A stretch of 64,000 bases of DNA from Flavobacteriaceae bacterium (GTDB lineage Bacteria > Bacteroidota > Bacteroidia > Flavobacteriales > Flavobacteriaceae): positions 1-64,000 of the forward strand of contig NVXD01000017.1 in NCBI GenBank assembly GCA_002746415.1, read 5' to 3'. Under the pieces are notes generated by a model, which was not told where the DNA came from, did not search any database, and saw only the letters and a list, made by a program, of their open reading frames with translations. Each line of letters opens with the position of its first letter. Positions within the stretch are counted from its first letter, which is position 1. Below are positions 1 through 8,599 of the stretch, one piece after another. Position numbers and translations under genes: made by a program.

Positions 1-127
1 ACATCGCGAAGCTCTTGGTCCACGAAACGAAAAAAACGCATTCGGCTATCCAAGGTAGCCTTGGCTGTTGGATGTGTAAAGACCATATCATCCAACCACC
101 CCGACGAACCTAGTAATAGGTAACATC
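1..127. other. Left edge, unassigned sequence upstream of the integrase element
   Basis: No gene can be identified with confidence here. On the plus strand a short frame runs from the window edge to a stop at 56-58. On the minus strand a frame from an ATG at 86 runs off the left edge with protein-like composition (begins MVFTHPTAKATLDSRMRFFR). A perfect 6-bp inverted repeat, CCAAGG-TAG-CCTTGG, sits at 49-63. The stretch may be the chromosomal flank of the element or a gene fragment left by integration. The window edge prevents a decision. Confidence 0.3.
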
Positions 128-161
128 AAAACACTGTTAATCGTATGATTATCAGTGTTTT
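128..161 (+). terminator. Rho-independent terminator
   Basis: Left arm 128-142 (AAAACACTGTTAATC) pairs with 147-161 over 15 bp with one mismatch, around a 4-nt loop, and is followed by a T-rich tract. It would end a plus-strand transcript entering from the left and insulates the integrase gene that starts at 330. Confidence 0.7.
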
Positions 162-329
162 TTGTTTTTACACATTTTATTTGATGCCAAATGAGAGCAT
201 CTAAAACTAATAAAAAGGTGTGCAATTAGGTGTGCAACGGTTCACTAAAATTGTATTAAATTTATGGAGCTTTAAGACATGATTTGACTTTCGTCTTTAC
301 AAATTATTGTTTAACTAAAGTCATTTAAA

Positions 330-1595
330 ATGAAAACAAAAAGCACTTTTACAGTGATTTTCTTTACCAGAAAATCAAGAAGCCATTCTAGTCAATTATC
401 CATTTATGTGCGCATTACCGTAAATGGTAAGCGCTCAGAAATGAGTGTGAAAAGAAGTATTCCCCAAAACCAATGGGACACTACAAGAAATAGAGGCAGA
501 GGCAATTCAGAAACTATAAGAATTTTAAACACCTATTTAGACCAAGTCTATAACAAACTATTAGAGAGCCATAAAGAGCTAATGGAAGAAGATAAAATCA
601 TATCCTCCGATGCTATTAAGTCTCGCTACTTAGGAGAAGATGATGATAGTAAAACCTTAAAAGAATTAATCGCTTACCATAATGGAAATATGATTCACGT
701 TTTGAAAGCAGGAACGATGAAGAATTATTATACCACAGAAAAGTATCTGCAAAAATTTCTACTAAAGAAAAGAAGGCTAAAAGACATTTACCTAAAACAA
801 TTGAATTTTAGATTCATTATTGATTTTGAACAGTATTTAAGAACGTATAAAAATTCCAAAAAAGAATTAATGTTAGCCAATAATGGTGTAATGAAACATT
901 TAGAACGTTTCAAAAAAATGATAAACCTAGCCATTAAACTGGAATGGATGCATAAGAACCCATTTAGCCAATTTCAACTAAAGTATAACAAATACGATAG
1001 ACAATACTTGAATGAAAGAGAACTAGAATTGTTAGAAAACACAGAATTTAAAAGCGAACGCTTACAAAAAATAAAAGATTGCTTTGTGTTTTCATGCTAT
1101 ACAGGACTATCTTATATAGACGTGAAAGAACTTACAGAAATGAATGTTGTCAAAGGTATAGACAATAATAACTGGATATACACAAAACGAGAAAAAACGG
1201 ACGAGCAAGTAAAAGTACCGATACTTCCCAAAGCATGGGAAATATTGGAAAAGTATAGAGCAGCATCAGATATGGATTTTACAACCAATGTACTGCCCAT
1301 GAGTTCCAATCAAAAAACAAATTCTTATTTAAAGGAAATCGCAACAGCTTGTGGTATTCACAAAGTTATAACCTTTCATGTAGCCAGACATACCTTTGCC
1401 ACTACGGTAATGCTTTCCAATGGCGTACCAATCGAAACGGTATCTAAACTTTTGGGACATACAAAACTCTCGACAACTCAAATTTATGCTAGAGTTGTAG
1501 AATCCAAAATAAGCGAGGATATAAACAACTTACTGGAGCGGTTTAAAGAGAAAGAAAGTAGTTGCACGGCTACGTTGACCATTTGTACCATCTAA
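330..1595 (+). CDS. Tyrosine recombinase/integrase (IntDOT-like)
   Basis: Site-specific recombinase of 421 aa, the usual length for integrases of Bacteroidota integrative elements. Reading order is an arm-binding N-terminal domain (about 1-95), a SAM-like core-binding domain (about 100-215) and the catalytic domain (about 225-400). Visible catalytic residues are the HVAR motif (His350, Arg353), LLGHT and the nucleophile Tyr386 in TQIYAR. The segment where Arg I is expected reads CYTGLSYIDVKEL, with Ser in its place; IntDOT of CTnDOT is known for the same loss. The ATG follows directly on an AT-rich leader. The gene heads the element containing the AbiE and TOTE genes and is presumably its mobility gene. 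The frame is intact although the next two genes are wrecked. Confidence 0.93.
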   Translation: MKTKSTFTVIFFTRKSRSHSSQLSIYVRITVNGKRSEMSVKRSIPQNQWDTTRNRGRGNSETIRILNTYLDQVYNKLLESHKELMEEDKIISSDAIKSRYLGEDDDSKTLKELIAYHNGNMIHVLKAGTMKNYYTTEKYLQKFLLKKRRLKDIYLKQLNFRFIIDFEQYLRTYKNSKKELMLANNGVMKHLERFKKMINLAIKLEWMHKNPFSQFQLKYNKYDRQYLNERELELLENTEFKSERLQKIKDCFVFSCYTGLSYIDVKELTEMNVVKGIDNNNWIYTKREKTDEQVKVPILPKAWEILEKYRAASDMDFTTNVLPMSSNQKTNSYLKEIATACGIHKVITFHVARHTFATTVMLSNGVPIETVSKLLGHTKLSTTQIYARVVESKISEDINNLLERFKEKESSCTATLTICTI

Positions 1596-1650
1596 TTAAT
1601 AGCGTATGCCCCGCCTAAAAAAGGCCACCCTTTAGTTCCAGTAACCTAAT

Positions 1651-1833
1651 GGAGACTTTCTTAAACAAGCTCGATTAGATTTTGGATATACACAATTTGA
1701 AACAGAATTAGAAGTATATAAATCGACCATAGATAGATGGGAACGAGGAACAGCAAAACCGAACGAATTTAATAAAGAAAAAATTATACAGTTTTTGGGT
1801 TATAACCCAATGCAAGAAAGAATAACAATTTAA
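1651..1833 (+). pseudogene. Remnant of XRE-family helix-turn-helix gene
   Basis: The frame 1651-1833 encodes about 60 residues beginning GDFLKQARLDFGYTQFETEL, then STIDRWERGTAKPN and IIQFLGYNP, the pattern of a helix-turn-helix XRE regulator C-terminal half. There is no start codon in frame; the only nearby ATG (1650) is in another frame and stops after nine codons, so the 5' part is lost or frameshifted. It lies between the integrase and a broken ssb gene. In similar elements such a gene would regulate excision or the defence genes, but this copy cannot make a full protein. Confidence 0.6.
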
Positions 1834-1845
1834 AAAATAGAAATT

Positions 1846-2170
1846 ATGAGCACATTAAGAAATAAAGTTCAACTTATAGGAATCTTAGGAAATGATCCAG
1901 AAATTATCACTTTAGAAAGTGGGCAGAATTAGCGAAGTTTTCTTTAGCAACTAATGAAAATTATAAAGATAGTGATGAACAAAAACCGAGTGGCATAACC
2001 TAATCGCCTGGGGCAAGACTTGTGATATTATTGAAAAATATGTTACCAAAGGTAAAGAGATTGCTATTGAAGGTAAACTTACTAGTCGTTCTTATGAAAC
2101 CAAAGAAGGAGAGAAACGATATACTACTGAGGTTGTTGTAAATGAGATTTTGATGTCAGGTAATAAATAG
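1846..2170 (+). pseudogene. ssb: Frameshifted single-stranded DNA-binding protein gene
   Basis: The ATG at 1846 opens MSTLRNKVQLIGILGNDPE, the classic SSB amino terminus, but the frame stops at 1930-1932 after ESGQN. Homology continues in other frames: AKFSLATNENYKDSDEQ, then after a second shift near 1990 EWHNLIAWGKTCDIIEKYV and KGKEIAIEGKLTSRSYETK, ending at a TAG at 2168-2170. Two independent frameshifts in about 325 bp make this a dead gene rather than one sequencing slip. Accessory SSBs are common cargo of integrative elements; its decay, together with the HTH remnant, suggests that the element's replication and transfer functions are eroding. Confidence 0.85.
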
Positions 2171-2191
2171 ATTGAAATTTTTTAAAGTATT

Positions 2192-2238
2192 AAACTATAC
2201 TTCGTCACTAAAACGTATTTGCTGACGAAGTATAGTTT
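2192..2238. promoter_or_regulatory. 16-bp perfect inverted repeat, probable AbiEi operator
   Basis: AAACTATACTTCGTCA (2192-2207) is mirrored exactly by TGACGAAGTATAGTTT (2223-2238) around a 15-nt spacer. The right arm lies entirely between the -33 and -7 boxes of the promoter at 2218-2249, and the left arm lies just upstream of the -33 box. AbiEi antitoxins are known to repress their own operon by binding inverted repeats in the promoter, so this is the expected operator. That AbiEi binds here is inferred; the repeat itself is seen. Confidence 0.8.
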
Positions 2239-2249
2239 TTGTATATTTG
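2218..2249 (+). promoter_or_regulatory. Bacteroidota-type promoter of the abiE operon
   Basis: TTTG at 2218-2221 and TATATTTG at 2242-2249 are separated by 20 nt, matching the Bacteroidota consensus (TTTG, 19-21 nt, TAnnTTTG). Transcription should start near 2256, so the TTG at 2219 cannot be the start codon of the downstream gene. Confidence 0.75.
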
Positions 2250-2332
2250 CAATAAATAAGAACACAATCAATACAACAAAACTACATATAGATACTTTTA
2301 AAAGTAAGTTTAATAATATCGAGTCTATATCT

Positions 2333-3001
2333 GTGAACGATATATTTTCCTTTTATCAGAAATACGATAACAAGGTTAAAAAGACAACTATTAATTGGCG
2401 GATTTATTCACTGGTTAATGACGGAATTATACAAAGAATAGGAAGAGGAAAATATAAGCTTGGAAAACAAAAAGAGTTCAGACCAATAGTATCTGAAGAA
2501 AATCAAATTTTATATTTGAAACTAAAAGAAGAGTTTCCGTTTTTAGATATTTCTATCTGGTCTACCAAATGGATTGCACAATGGATGCTGCATATTCCTA
2601 ATAATTATGAAATCATTATAGAAGTAGAAAAAGGGTCTGAAGAAAACGTGTTTTATTTTCTATCTGACATACGAGACAATGTTTTCTTAAATCCTTCAAA
2701 AGATACTCTAGATAAATATGCAAACAGAAATGAAACTATAATTATCATAAAGAACTTAATCACCGATGCTCCTCTTCAAGAAATAAAACAGGTTAAGATT
2801 CCGAGCATAGAAAAAATACTTGTAGACCTTATTGTAGATACTGAATTATATACAGCATATCAAGGTCGTGACCTCGAAAGCATTATTGAAAATGCTTTTC
2901 AATACAATACCATTAAAAAAGACACTTTACTTCGTTATGCTGACAGAAGGAGAAAGAAGTTATTTGTAAAAGAAAGAATCTATAAAAATGATAACGAATG
3001 A
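2333..3001 (+). CDS. AbiEi-type antitoxin / transcriptional regulator
   Basis: Probable antitoxin of a type IV AbiE toxin-antitoxin pair. The N-terminal part (VNDIFSFYQKYDN, TTINWRIYSLVNDGIIQRIGRGKYKLG) is the winged-helix region of the AbiEi family. The remaining ~150 residues are the AbiEi-like C-terminal domain. The frame is open back to a TTG at 2219, but that codon is inside the promoter. Downstream of the predicted transcription start there is no ATG or TTG; GTG at 2333 is the only ordinary start, with ATA at 2288 as a rarer option, so the true start is unsure. The stop overlaps the next ATG (ATGA at 2998-3001), implying translational coupling to the toxin. The upstream inverted repeat suggests autoregulation. 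Confidence 0.8.
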   Translation: MNDIFSFYQKYDNKVKKTTINWRIYSLVNDGIIQRIGRGKYKLGKQKEFRPIVSEENQILYLKLKEEFPFLDISIWSTKWIAQWMLHIPNNYEIIIEVEKGSEENVFYFLSDIRDNVFLNPSKDTLDKYANRNETIIIIKNLITDAPLQEIKQVKIPSIEKILVDLIVDTELYTAYQGRDLESIIENAFQYNTIKKDTLLRYADRRRKKLFVKERIYKNDNE

Positions 3002-4038
3002 TTTTACCTGAAAGCCTACATATTGATTGGATTAATTCAAATAGAGAGAAATTTCATGCTGACCCAATAATTATAGAAAAAGTAATTAGAGCATTAGTTC
3101 TATTAGAAGCGCTACAATCTGTAAATCTAAGTTTCATTTTTAAAGGAGGCACATCATTAATGTTAATGATACAAGAGCCGAGACGGTTTTCAATTGATAT
3201 AGATATTATCATTGAAAATAAAGAACAAGATATTGAAGCGGTATTAGAAAAAGTGGTGTCATCTACCGACTTTATAAAATGGGAAGAAAAAATAAGAAAA
3301 CCTAAATCAGGTATAGAGAAACGACACTTCAAATTATTTTACACTCCCCAAACCAAACAAGATGGAGATATAAATAATATTTTGCTTGATATTGTCTTTG
3401 AAGAAAATCCTTATGTAGAAACGCAAGAAACGGAAGTTTCTCATTTCCTTTTATCAGAAAAAGGAGAACCAATAAAAGTCATTACTCCAACACTCGAAGC
3501 CATTCTTGGAGATAAATTAACCGCTTATGGACCCAATACAACTGGAGTTCCATTAAGCAAACCAAAGGAGGTATTAAAACAAATTTATGATGTAGCAAGC
3601 ATTTTTGACAGAATACCATCACTAAAAGGTGTTCGAGATAATTTTATCAAAGTAGCACATGGAGAACTTGCTTATAAAGGATTAGACCCTGATAACTTTC
3701 AAGTGATAATAGATGATATTATTAATAGTTCTTATAATTTCTGCACAAATGGAAAGATTGATAAAGATACGTTTAAGATAATGCAATCTGGAGTAAGTAG
3801 TTTAACAGGTTTTATTTATGGTGAAAAATTCCGAGAACCTCAAGCCCAGATTGCAGTAACTAAAGCATCTTATATCGTAAAACAGATTGAGCGAAATAAA
3901 ACTGATATAGAACGATTTGATAAATCTGCTGAGATGAAATCATGGATAATAAAAGACTATAGATATTCATTTCTTAATAGATTAAAGAAACACAATTTAG
4001 AAGCATTTCATTATTGGTATAAAACACTCGAAATATAA
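2998..4038 (+). CDS. AbiEii-type nucleotidyltransferase toxin
   Basis: Predicted toxin of the AbiE pair, 346 aa. The nucleotidyltransferase signature is clear: FKGGTSLM (Gly50, Gly51) followed by RFSIDIDI, giving the GG-T-S and S-x-D-x-D motifs at residues 50-69 that bind nucleotide and metal. The middle carries the EAILGDKLTAYG segment seen in AbiEii proteins. Family members are known to act as nucleotidyltransferases that stop growth, some by modifying tRNA 3' ends; the target here is not visible. It is translationally coupled to the upstream regulator through a 4-bp overlap and is followed after 2 nt by the TOTE primase frame, so the defence genes form one transcript. Confidence 0.92.
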   Translation: MILPESLHIDWINSNREKFHADPIIIEKVIRALVLLEALQSVNLSFIFKGGTSLMLMIQEPRRFSIDIDIIIENKEQDIEAVLEKVVSSTDFIKWEEKIRKPKSGIEKRHFKLFYTPQTKQDGDINNILLDIVFEENPYVETQETEVSHFLLSEKGEPIKVITPTLEAILGDKLTAYGPNTTGVPLSKPKEVLKQIYDVASIFDRIPSLKGVRDNFIKVAHGELAYKGLDPDNFQVIIDDIINSSYNFCTNGKIDKDTFKIMQSGVSSLTGFIYGEKFREPQAQIAVTKASYIVKQIERNKTDIERFDKSAEMKSWIIKDYRYSFLNRLKKHNLEAFHYWYKTLEI

Positions 4039-4040
4039 CA

Positions 4041-4991
4041 TTGAAAAATTCAGCAAATCAGAATCAATTAATTCTTCTTCGTTCATTATTTAAAGGACGT
4101 GAGGATGTTTTTGCTTTGCGATGGGAAAAAACAAACAAAAGCGGATATATGCCTGCTTATTTTTATGACCCATATATGTACCGCCTACATAGACAAAAAG
4201 GAGGAACATTTAAGGATTACAAAGATAAAACATATCTAAAGCTAGATGATTATCAATTATCGAAGCATTTATCTGGAGAAAAATTTATTGGAATATATCC
4301 GCTTTTAAAAGATAATACATCATGGTTTATTGTTGCCGATTTTGATAAAAAGAATTGGAAAGAGCAATCTAAGAAGGCAGTAGAATCTTGTAGAGAATTT
4401 AATATTCCTGCTTATTTAGAGCGTTCTCGTTCAGGAAATGGCGGGCATGTTTGGGTGTTTTTTGATAAGCCCTATCCTGCTATTAAAAGTAGAAAAATAA
4501 TACTGTCATTATTTGAACAGACTGGGGTTTTTTCGATTTTTGATAAGAACACTAGTTTTGATAGATTGTTCCCTAATCAAGATTATTTATCTGGAAAAGG
4601 CTTGGGCAACCTTATCGCTCTTCCCTTTCAAGGGAATACATTACGACAAGGCAATTCATGTTTTATTGATATCGAAACATTTATTCCATATAAAGACCAG
4701 TGGGAATTTATAAGAGAAATTAGAAGAGTTTCAGTGTACCATCTAGATGAAATTTTGAAATCATTTAGTAAAGAATCTTATGAAAAAATAGTAATTGAAG
4801 ATTCTAGTAAAACAATTTTAAATACAGGGAAATTAGTTATAAAATTAAATAATAGTATTGTTATAAATCGTAATGGATTAACAACTCCAGTTATTGATTT
4901 TTTAAAAGAGAATCTTAATTTTTATAATTCTGATTTTTTTTGTAAAAAAGAAAGCAGGAAGAAGCACTTGGCAAACCAATCGTTTTTTTAA
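4041..4991 (+). pseudogene. TOTE-type primase domain, 5' part of a frame-broken primase-helicase
   Basis: This 316-codon frame starts at TTG (4041), 2 nt after the toxin stop. It encodes an archaeo-eukaryotic-type primase domain of the TOTE conflict-system family: FIVADFDK (metal-binding DxD), RSRSGNGGHVWVFF and LGNLIALPFQG are all visible. True homology ends at NFYNSDFF; after the T8 run at 4934-4941 the frame reads CKKESRKKH and stops at 4989-4991, whereas the +1 frame continues with VKKKAGRSTWQTNRFFKL and flows into the helicase. With seven T instead of eight, one protein of about 1,000 aa (4041-7041) would result. The change may be a real mutation, slippage-based phase variation or an assembly error. 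Confidence 0.85.
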
Positions 4992-7041
4992 ACTTATTGA
5001 TGAAACTGAAAATACTCTTGAGATACCAAAAGGTTTTATAGGGAAATTAATTCGATTTTGTATTAAAGATGGTATTGATTATGAGTTTTCAGATCAAAGA
5101 AAAAAAGCAGAAAGTATTGAAATAGTATCTAAAATACAATTATTAAAGCATCAAAACGCACCTCTTGAAGTTGCCTTAAAAAAGGATTTTGGAATTATTG
5201 TAGCTCCTCCAGGATCAGGAAAAACGATAATAGGACTCAAACTTATTGAACAAAAGAAGCAACCTGCCCTAATCATTACACATCGTAAACAAATTGCTGA
5301 ACAATGGATAGATAGAATAGAAACATTCTTTGGTATTCCAAAAAAAGAAATTGGGAAAATTGGGCAAGGTAAAATGAAAATCGGAAAGCAAATAACAGTT
5401 GCATTGATTCAAACATTGGTAAAGAAAATAGAAAATGATTCGAAAGAATTAAAATCAGCTTTTGGGATAGTAATTATTGATGAATGCCATCATATTCCTG
5501 CAAAGTCTTTTCGAGAAGCGATACATCATTTATCTCCATATTATCAATACGGATTGACTGCCACACCATTTCGGAAAAACAATGATGAAAAACTATTGTT
5601 TATTTACTTAGGTGATATCATTTCTGAAATAAAACCTCATCAAATAGAATCTTATAAAAAAGCTAGAATAACGGTTCGAGATACAATTCTTAACTTTCCT
5701 TTTAATTCAAAAACCGACCATTTTGAAACACTTTCAAAAGTACTTATTCACGATTCAGAAAGAAATAAACTAATTTTAAAAGATGTACATTATGAATTAA
5801 ATAAGGGTAGGAAAATTGTAATTATTACAGAACGAAAGGAGCATATTCAGGTTTTATATCAGTATTTAAAAAACAAATATGAAGTTATTCCTATTTCAGG
5901 AGAAGACAATATTGCTTCTCGAAACTCAAAATGGAAAAGCATACAACAAAGCAATTATCAAGCTATTATAACCACTGGGCAATTTTTTGGAGAAGGAATT
6001 GATATTCAAGATGTATCAGGTCTTTTTTTAGTATATCCTTTTGCTTTTAAAGGAAAATTGATTCAATACATTGGACGTGTACAACGCTCTGAATTGACTC
6101 CAATTATTTATGATTATCGAGATAAACAAATCCCTTATCTTAATAAACTATTTTTAAAACGGAATACATATTATCGAAATTTAGATAGACAAGCCACACT
6201 ATTCGATGATTTAAAAGAAACTATTGAAGTAAATCCGAAAAAACATCAGGATATTGATAAAGTTATAAAAGTAGCGATTAATGATTTAGATTTTCATTAC
6301 GGAATGATTTGCTTTTCACATAAAATATCAACCCAAACTTCACTTCAATTTGAAATCGAAAACGAAGAAATACAACCAGAATTTGAAGTTTTGAAACCAT
6401 ATTTTTCCAAAGTTTTAAATTCTAAATTGATTACTGTTCGTATTCAAGTTGGTTTTGAAGATAATGTTATTGTTTCTCAATTAGCTGTATCTAAGGATAT
6501 TGACCTTATTAATAAAGAGATTGTAGATAGCGTAAAATTTGAATTCGTTGAGCATCGCTTCATAAAAAGTGGAAAAACTAAAAAAGAAGAAATATTAGAA
6601 GAAACCCCTAATGAAATTGATACTTTTTTTGGTTCTGAAGACAATTTAATAGATGCTCTTTTAAAAAATACTAGTTATGTTCATCACAAACATCTTCTAT
6701 ATTTGGCAAAACGACATAACTATAAAATATTAAAAATAAAATTTGTTTTGTATCCATTTTCGTTTGTTTTCTTGCTTGAAGGGCAACAAAAACATCATAT
6801 CATTTTAGAAACATTAGATACTAAGGAAGCTACTTATGTCTGGCATCTTTCCAAAGAGAATATTCAACTCAAAGAGGAATTAGAACAGATTAATCAAAAA
6901 TTGAACTGGATTCGGAATAATGGACGTCAATCATTTTTGGAAACTAAAAATGAAAACTTTAGTAGAATTATTCACGATTATAGCGAAGATCAAAAAGGGT
7001 TTTATAAATGGAAAAACGCTTTAGAAGAGAGACTTATTTAA
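4942..7041 (+). pseudogene. TOTE-type superfamily 2 helicase, 3' part of the frame-broken gene
   Basis: Helicase half of the primase-helicase. It is open from just after the T8 run; an in-frame ATG at 5374 exists but lies after the Walker A motif and so would give a dead product. Motifs in order: Walker A APPGSGKT (about 5203-5226), THRKQIAEQW (Ia), IIDECHHIP (DEAH-like box, about 5473), GLTATPFRKN (III), TGQFFGEGIDI (V) and QYIGRVQRS (VI). A C-terminal ~330 aa follows without recognised motifs. A restored gene would couple primase and helicase activities in defence against invading DNA. The low GC matches the AbiE genes and differs from the catabolic cluster to the right, pointing to transfer. 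Confidence 0.85.
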
Positions 7042-7265
7042 AGAAAGGTGTTTTTTCTTCCCAAACTACAACGCAAGTATGTGTTGAACGGGTTTTTGGG
7101 GCATTGTTGAAATAGAACAACTCTTCTTGCAGTCGAGTTATTTCCAGTTCAACAAGCATTTCATCATATTTTTTAAGATAATTTTTGAATCCAACCTTTC
7201 AAAATTTGACCTTCTAATTTTAGATTTTCACAATAATCATATTTTTTAGTATCAAAGAGCATCAT
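7034..7265 (-). pseudogene. Broken small minus-strand gene of unknown function
   Basis: From an ATG at 7265 the minus strand encodes MMLFDTKKYDYCENLKLEG and so on for 31 codons to a stop at 7173. A shifted frame then continues at once with LKKYDEMLVELEITRLQEEL and ends at 7034, overlapping the helicase 3' end tail to tail. Joined, this would be an acidic, partly helical protein of about 77 aa. I do not recognise it. One frameshift in such a short gene suggests decay. It could also be a chance frame, but the continuity of protein-like sequence argues against that. Confidence 0.35.
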
Positions 7266-7310
7266 TTGAAAGCAAATTATGTTTTTCTCTTATCCCTAAA
7301 AACAATACAT

Positions 7311-7400
7311 TTATAAGGTATGGCGTTCTTTTCCTTTTCGATGAATGTCCGCTGGGTTAACTACCAAACTTCGCCAGCCATAACCCTCGATCAAGGCCAT
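7311..7400 (-). mobile_element. IS110-family transposase fragment
   Basis: The minus-strand frame ending at 7311 reads MALIEGYGWRSLVVNPADIH followed by RKGKERHTL, matching the VVNPADI...KER signature of the IS110-family DEDD transposase. Only about 30 residues remain, with a stop directly after. It abuts, head to head, the IS6-like fragment at 7384-7707, so one element probably landed in or recombined with the other. No terminal repeats can be seen. Confidence 0.55.
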
Positions 7401-7707
7401 TTCCGATAATGGCAGGCCAGAGCTTATAAATATTGATAAGAGCGGTTCCAACAGCTCGGCAATAAAACTATATAACAGGAGAAATTGTTCTATGATCAAG
7501 ATAAGACAATGCAAATACCTCAATAATATAGTAGAACAAGATCATCGCATGATCAAGTGGCGAATAATACAAGGTTTGGGATTTAAGGAATTTGAATCAG
7601 CAAAAAGGACAATCTCCGGAATAGAAATAGTAAGAATGTTAAAGAAAAATCAACTGCTGAACCCCAAAAGTTCAACGTACCGATCTTTTATCTCATTAGC
7701 ATCATAA
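7384..7707 (+). mobile_element. IS6-family (IS26/IS240-like) transposase 3' remnant
   Basis: The frame opens at 7384 with SIKAISDNGRPELINIDKSG, passes the ATG at 7492, and continues KYLNNIVEQDHRMIKWRI, LGFKEFESAKRT, GIEIVRMLKKNQ to a stop at 7705-7707. These are the second catalytic Asp region (IDKSGSN) and the KYLNN-EQDHR (Glu) region of IS6-family DDE transposases. The N-terminal half with the HTH and first Asp is absent, so this is a dead remnant. It marks the right edge of the decayed element; chromosomal-looking catabolic genes start immediately after it. Confidence 0.85.
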
Positions 7708-7787
7708 AACCAGGTTCACATCAAACTTTTATACTTATCTTGAACAGATGCGACAGAACCAAAATTACCTCCAATGAATTGAATATT

Positions 7788-8573
7788 TTATTTGGCTGTC
7801 CATCCACCATCAACGGTCAACATGGACCCAACCATATATGAGGCCGCATCACTGGCTAGAAAAATAGCAGCACCTTGTATTTCCCTTAATTCTCCCCATC
7901 TTGCCAAAGCGGTAGCTCCCACAATAAATTTTTTGGCCTCTTCGGTACCGGCAATTGGTATGTTCATTTCGGTTAAAAAAGGACCAGGGCAAATGGCATT
8001 CACATTGATGTTGAATGGCGCCAGTTCCAAACCTAAAGCCCTTGTCATTTGCACCACAGCTCCCTTACTTGTAGCATAAGGGGTTCTGTTTGCCAATCCA
8101 ACCAATCCCAATGTACTTGCCATGTTTATAATGCGTCCGCTACCTTTCTTCTTCATATGTGGCGTAACAGCTTTGGAAGTATTCCAAGTGCCATCTACAT
8201 TAACCTTCATTACTTGACTAAATTCATCCGATGTTAATTCATCAATTGCTCCTCTAATGTTTATTCCGGCACTATTGATCAGGATATCTACCCCACCAAA
8301 CTCATCCACTATGGCTTCCACAACGGCTTCCACTTGAGATAAATTAATCACATCCGCTGCATATGCTTTGGCTTTGACACCAAAATCTGCTTCTAATTTT
8401 TCTGCGGCAGCTTGGCCATCTTTTAAATTTCTGTTGACCAACGTTACATTGGCTCCTGCAGAGGCTAACCCTGCTGCCATGGCATAACCAAGCCCTTTGG
8501 AGCCACCGGTAATCATGGCTGTTTTTCCCGTCATATCAAATTGTTTGATACCTGGCAATATTGTATCTGTCAT
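7788..8573 (-). CDS. SDR-family NAD(P)-dependent oxidoreductase
   Basis: Short-chain dehydrogenase of 261 aa, classical subfamily. The cofactor site TGGSKGLG is near residues 18-25, NSAGINIRG supplies the NAG-like motif, the catalytic Ser is in INMASTLG, and the catalytic pair is in YATSKG. The C-terminal ICPGPFLTEM and DGGWTAK are typical. The overall pattern is close to gluconate 5-dehydrogenase or 2-deoxy-gluconate dehydrogenase types, so a sugar-acid substrate is likely, inferred also from the neighbouring IlvD-type dehydratase and epimerase-like protein. It lies 26 bp after the TIM-barrel gene on the same strand, probably in one operon with it. Confidence 0.9.
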   Translation of the reverse strand: MTDTILPGIKQFDMTGKTAMITGGSKGLGYAMAAGLASAGANVTLVNRNLKDGQAAAEKLEADFGVKAKAYAADVINLSQVEAVVEAIVDEFGGVDILINSAGINIRGAIDELTSDEFSQVMKVNVDGTWNTSKAVTPHMKKKGSGRIINMASTLGLVGLANRTPYATSKGAVVQMTRALGLELAPFNINVNAICPGPFLTEMNIPIAGTEEAKKFIVGATALARWGELREIQGAAIFLASDAASYMVGSMLTVDGGWTAK

Positions 8574-8599
8574 ATATTTATTTGGCTTATTGTTTTGGT

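Noticed and set aside
2219-2332. TTG at 2219 as start of the AbiEi gene
   Set aside because: It lies inside the -33 box of the predicted promoter, upstream of the probable transcription start.
5374-7041. Separate helicase gene starting at ATG 5374
   Set aside because: This start falls after the Walker A motif at about 5203; the open frame and homology reach back to the T8 run, so it is the 3' part of one broken gene.
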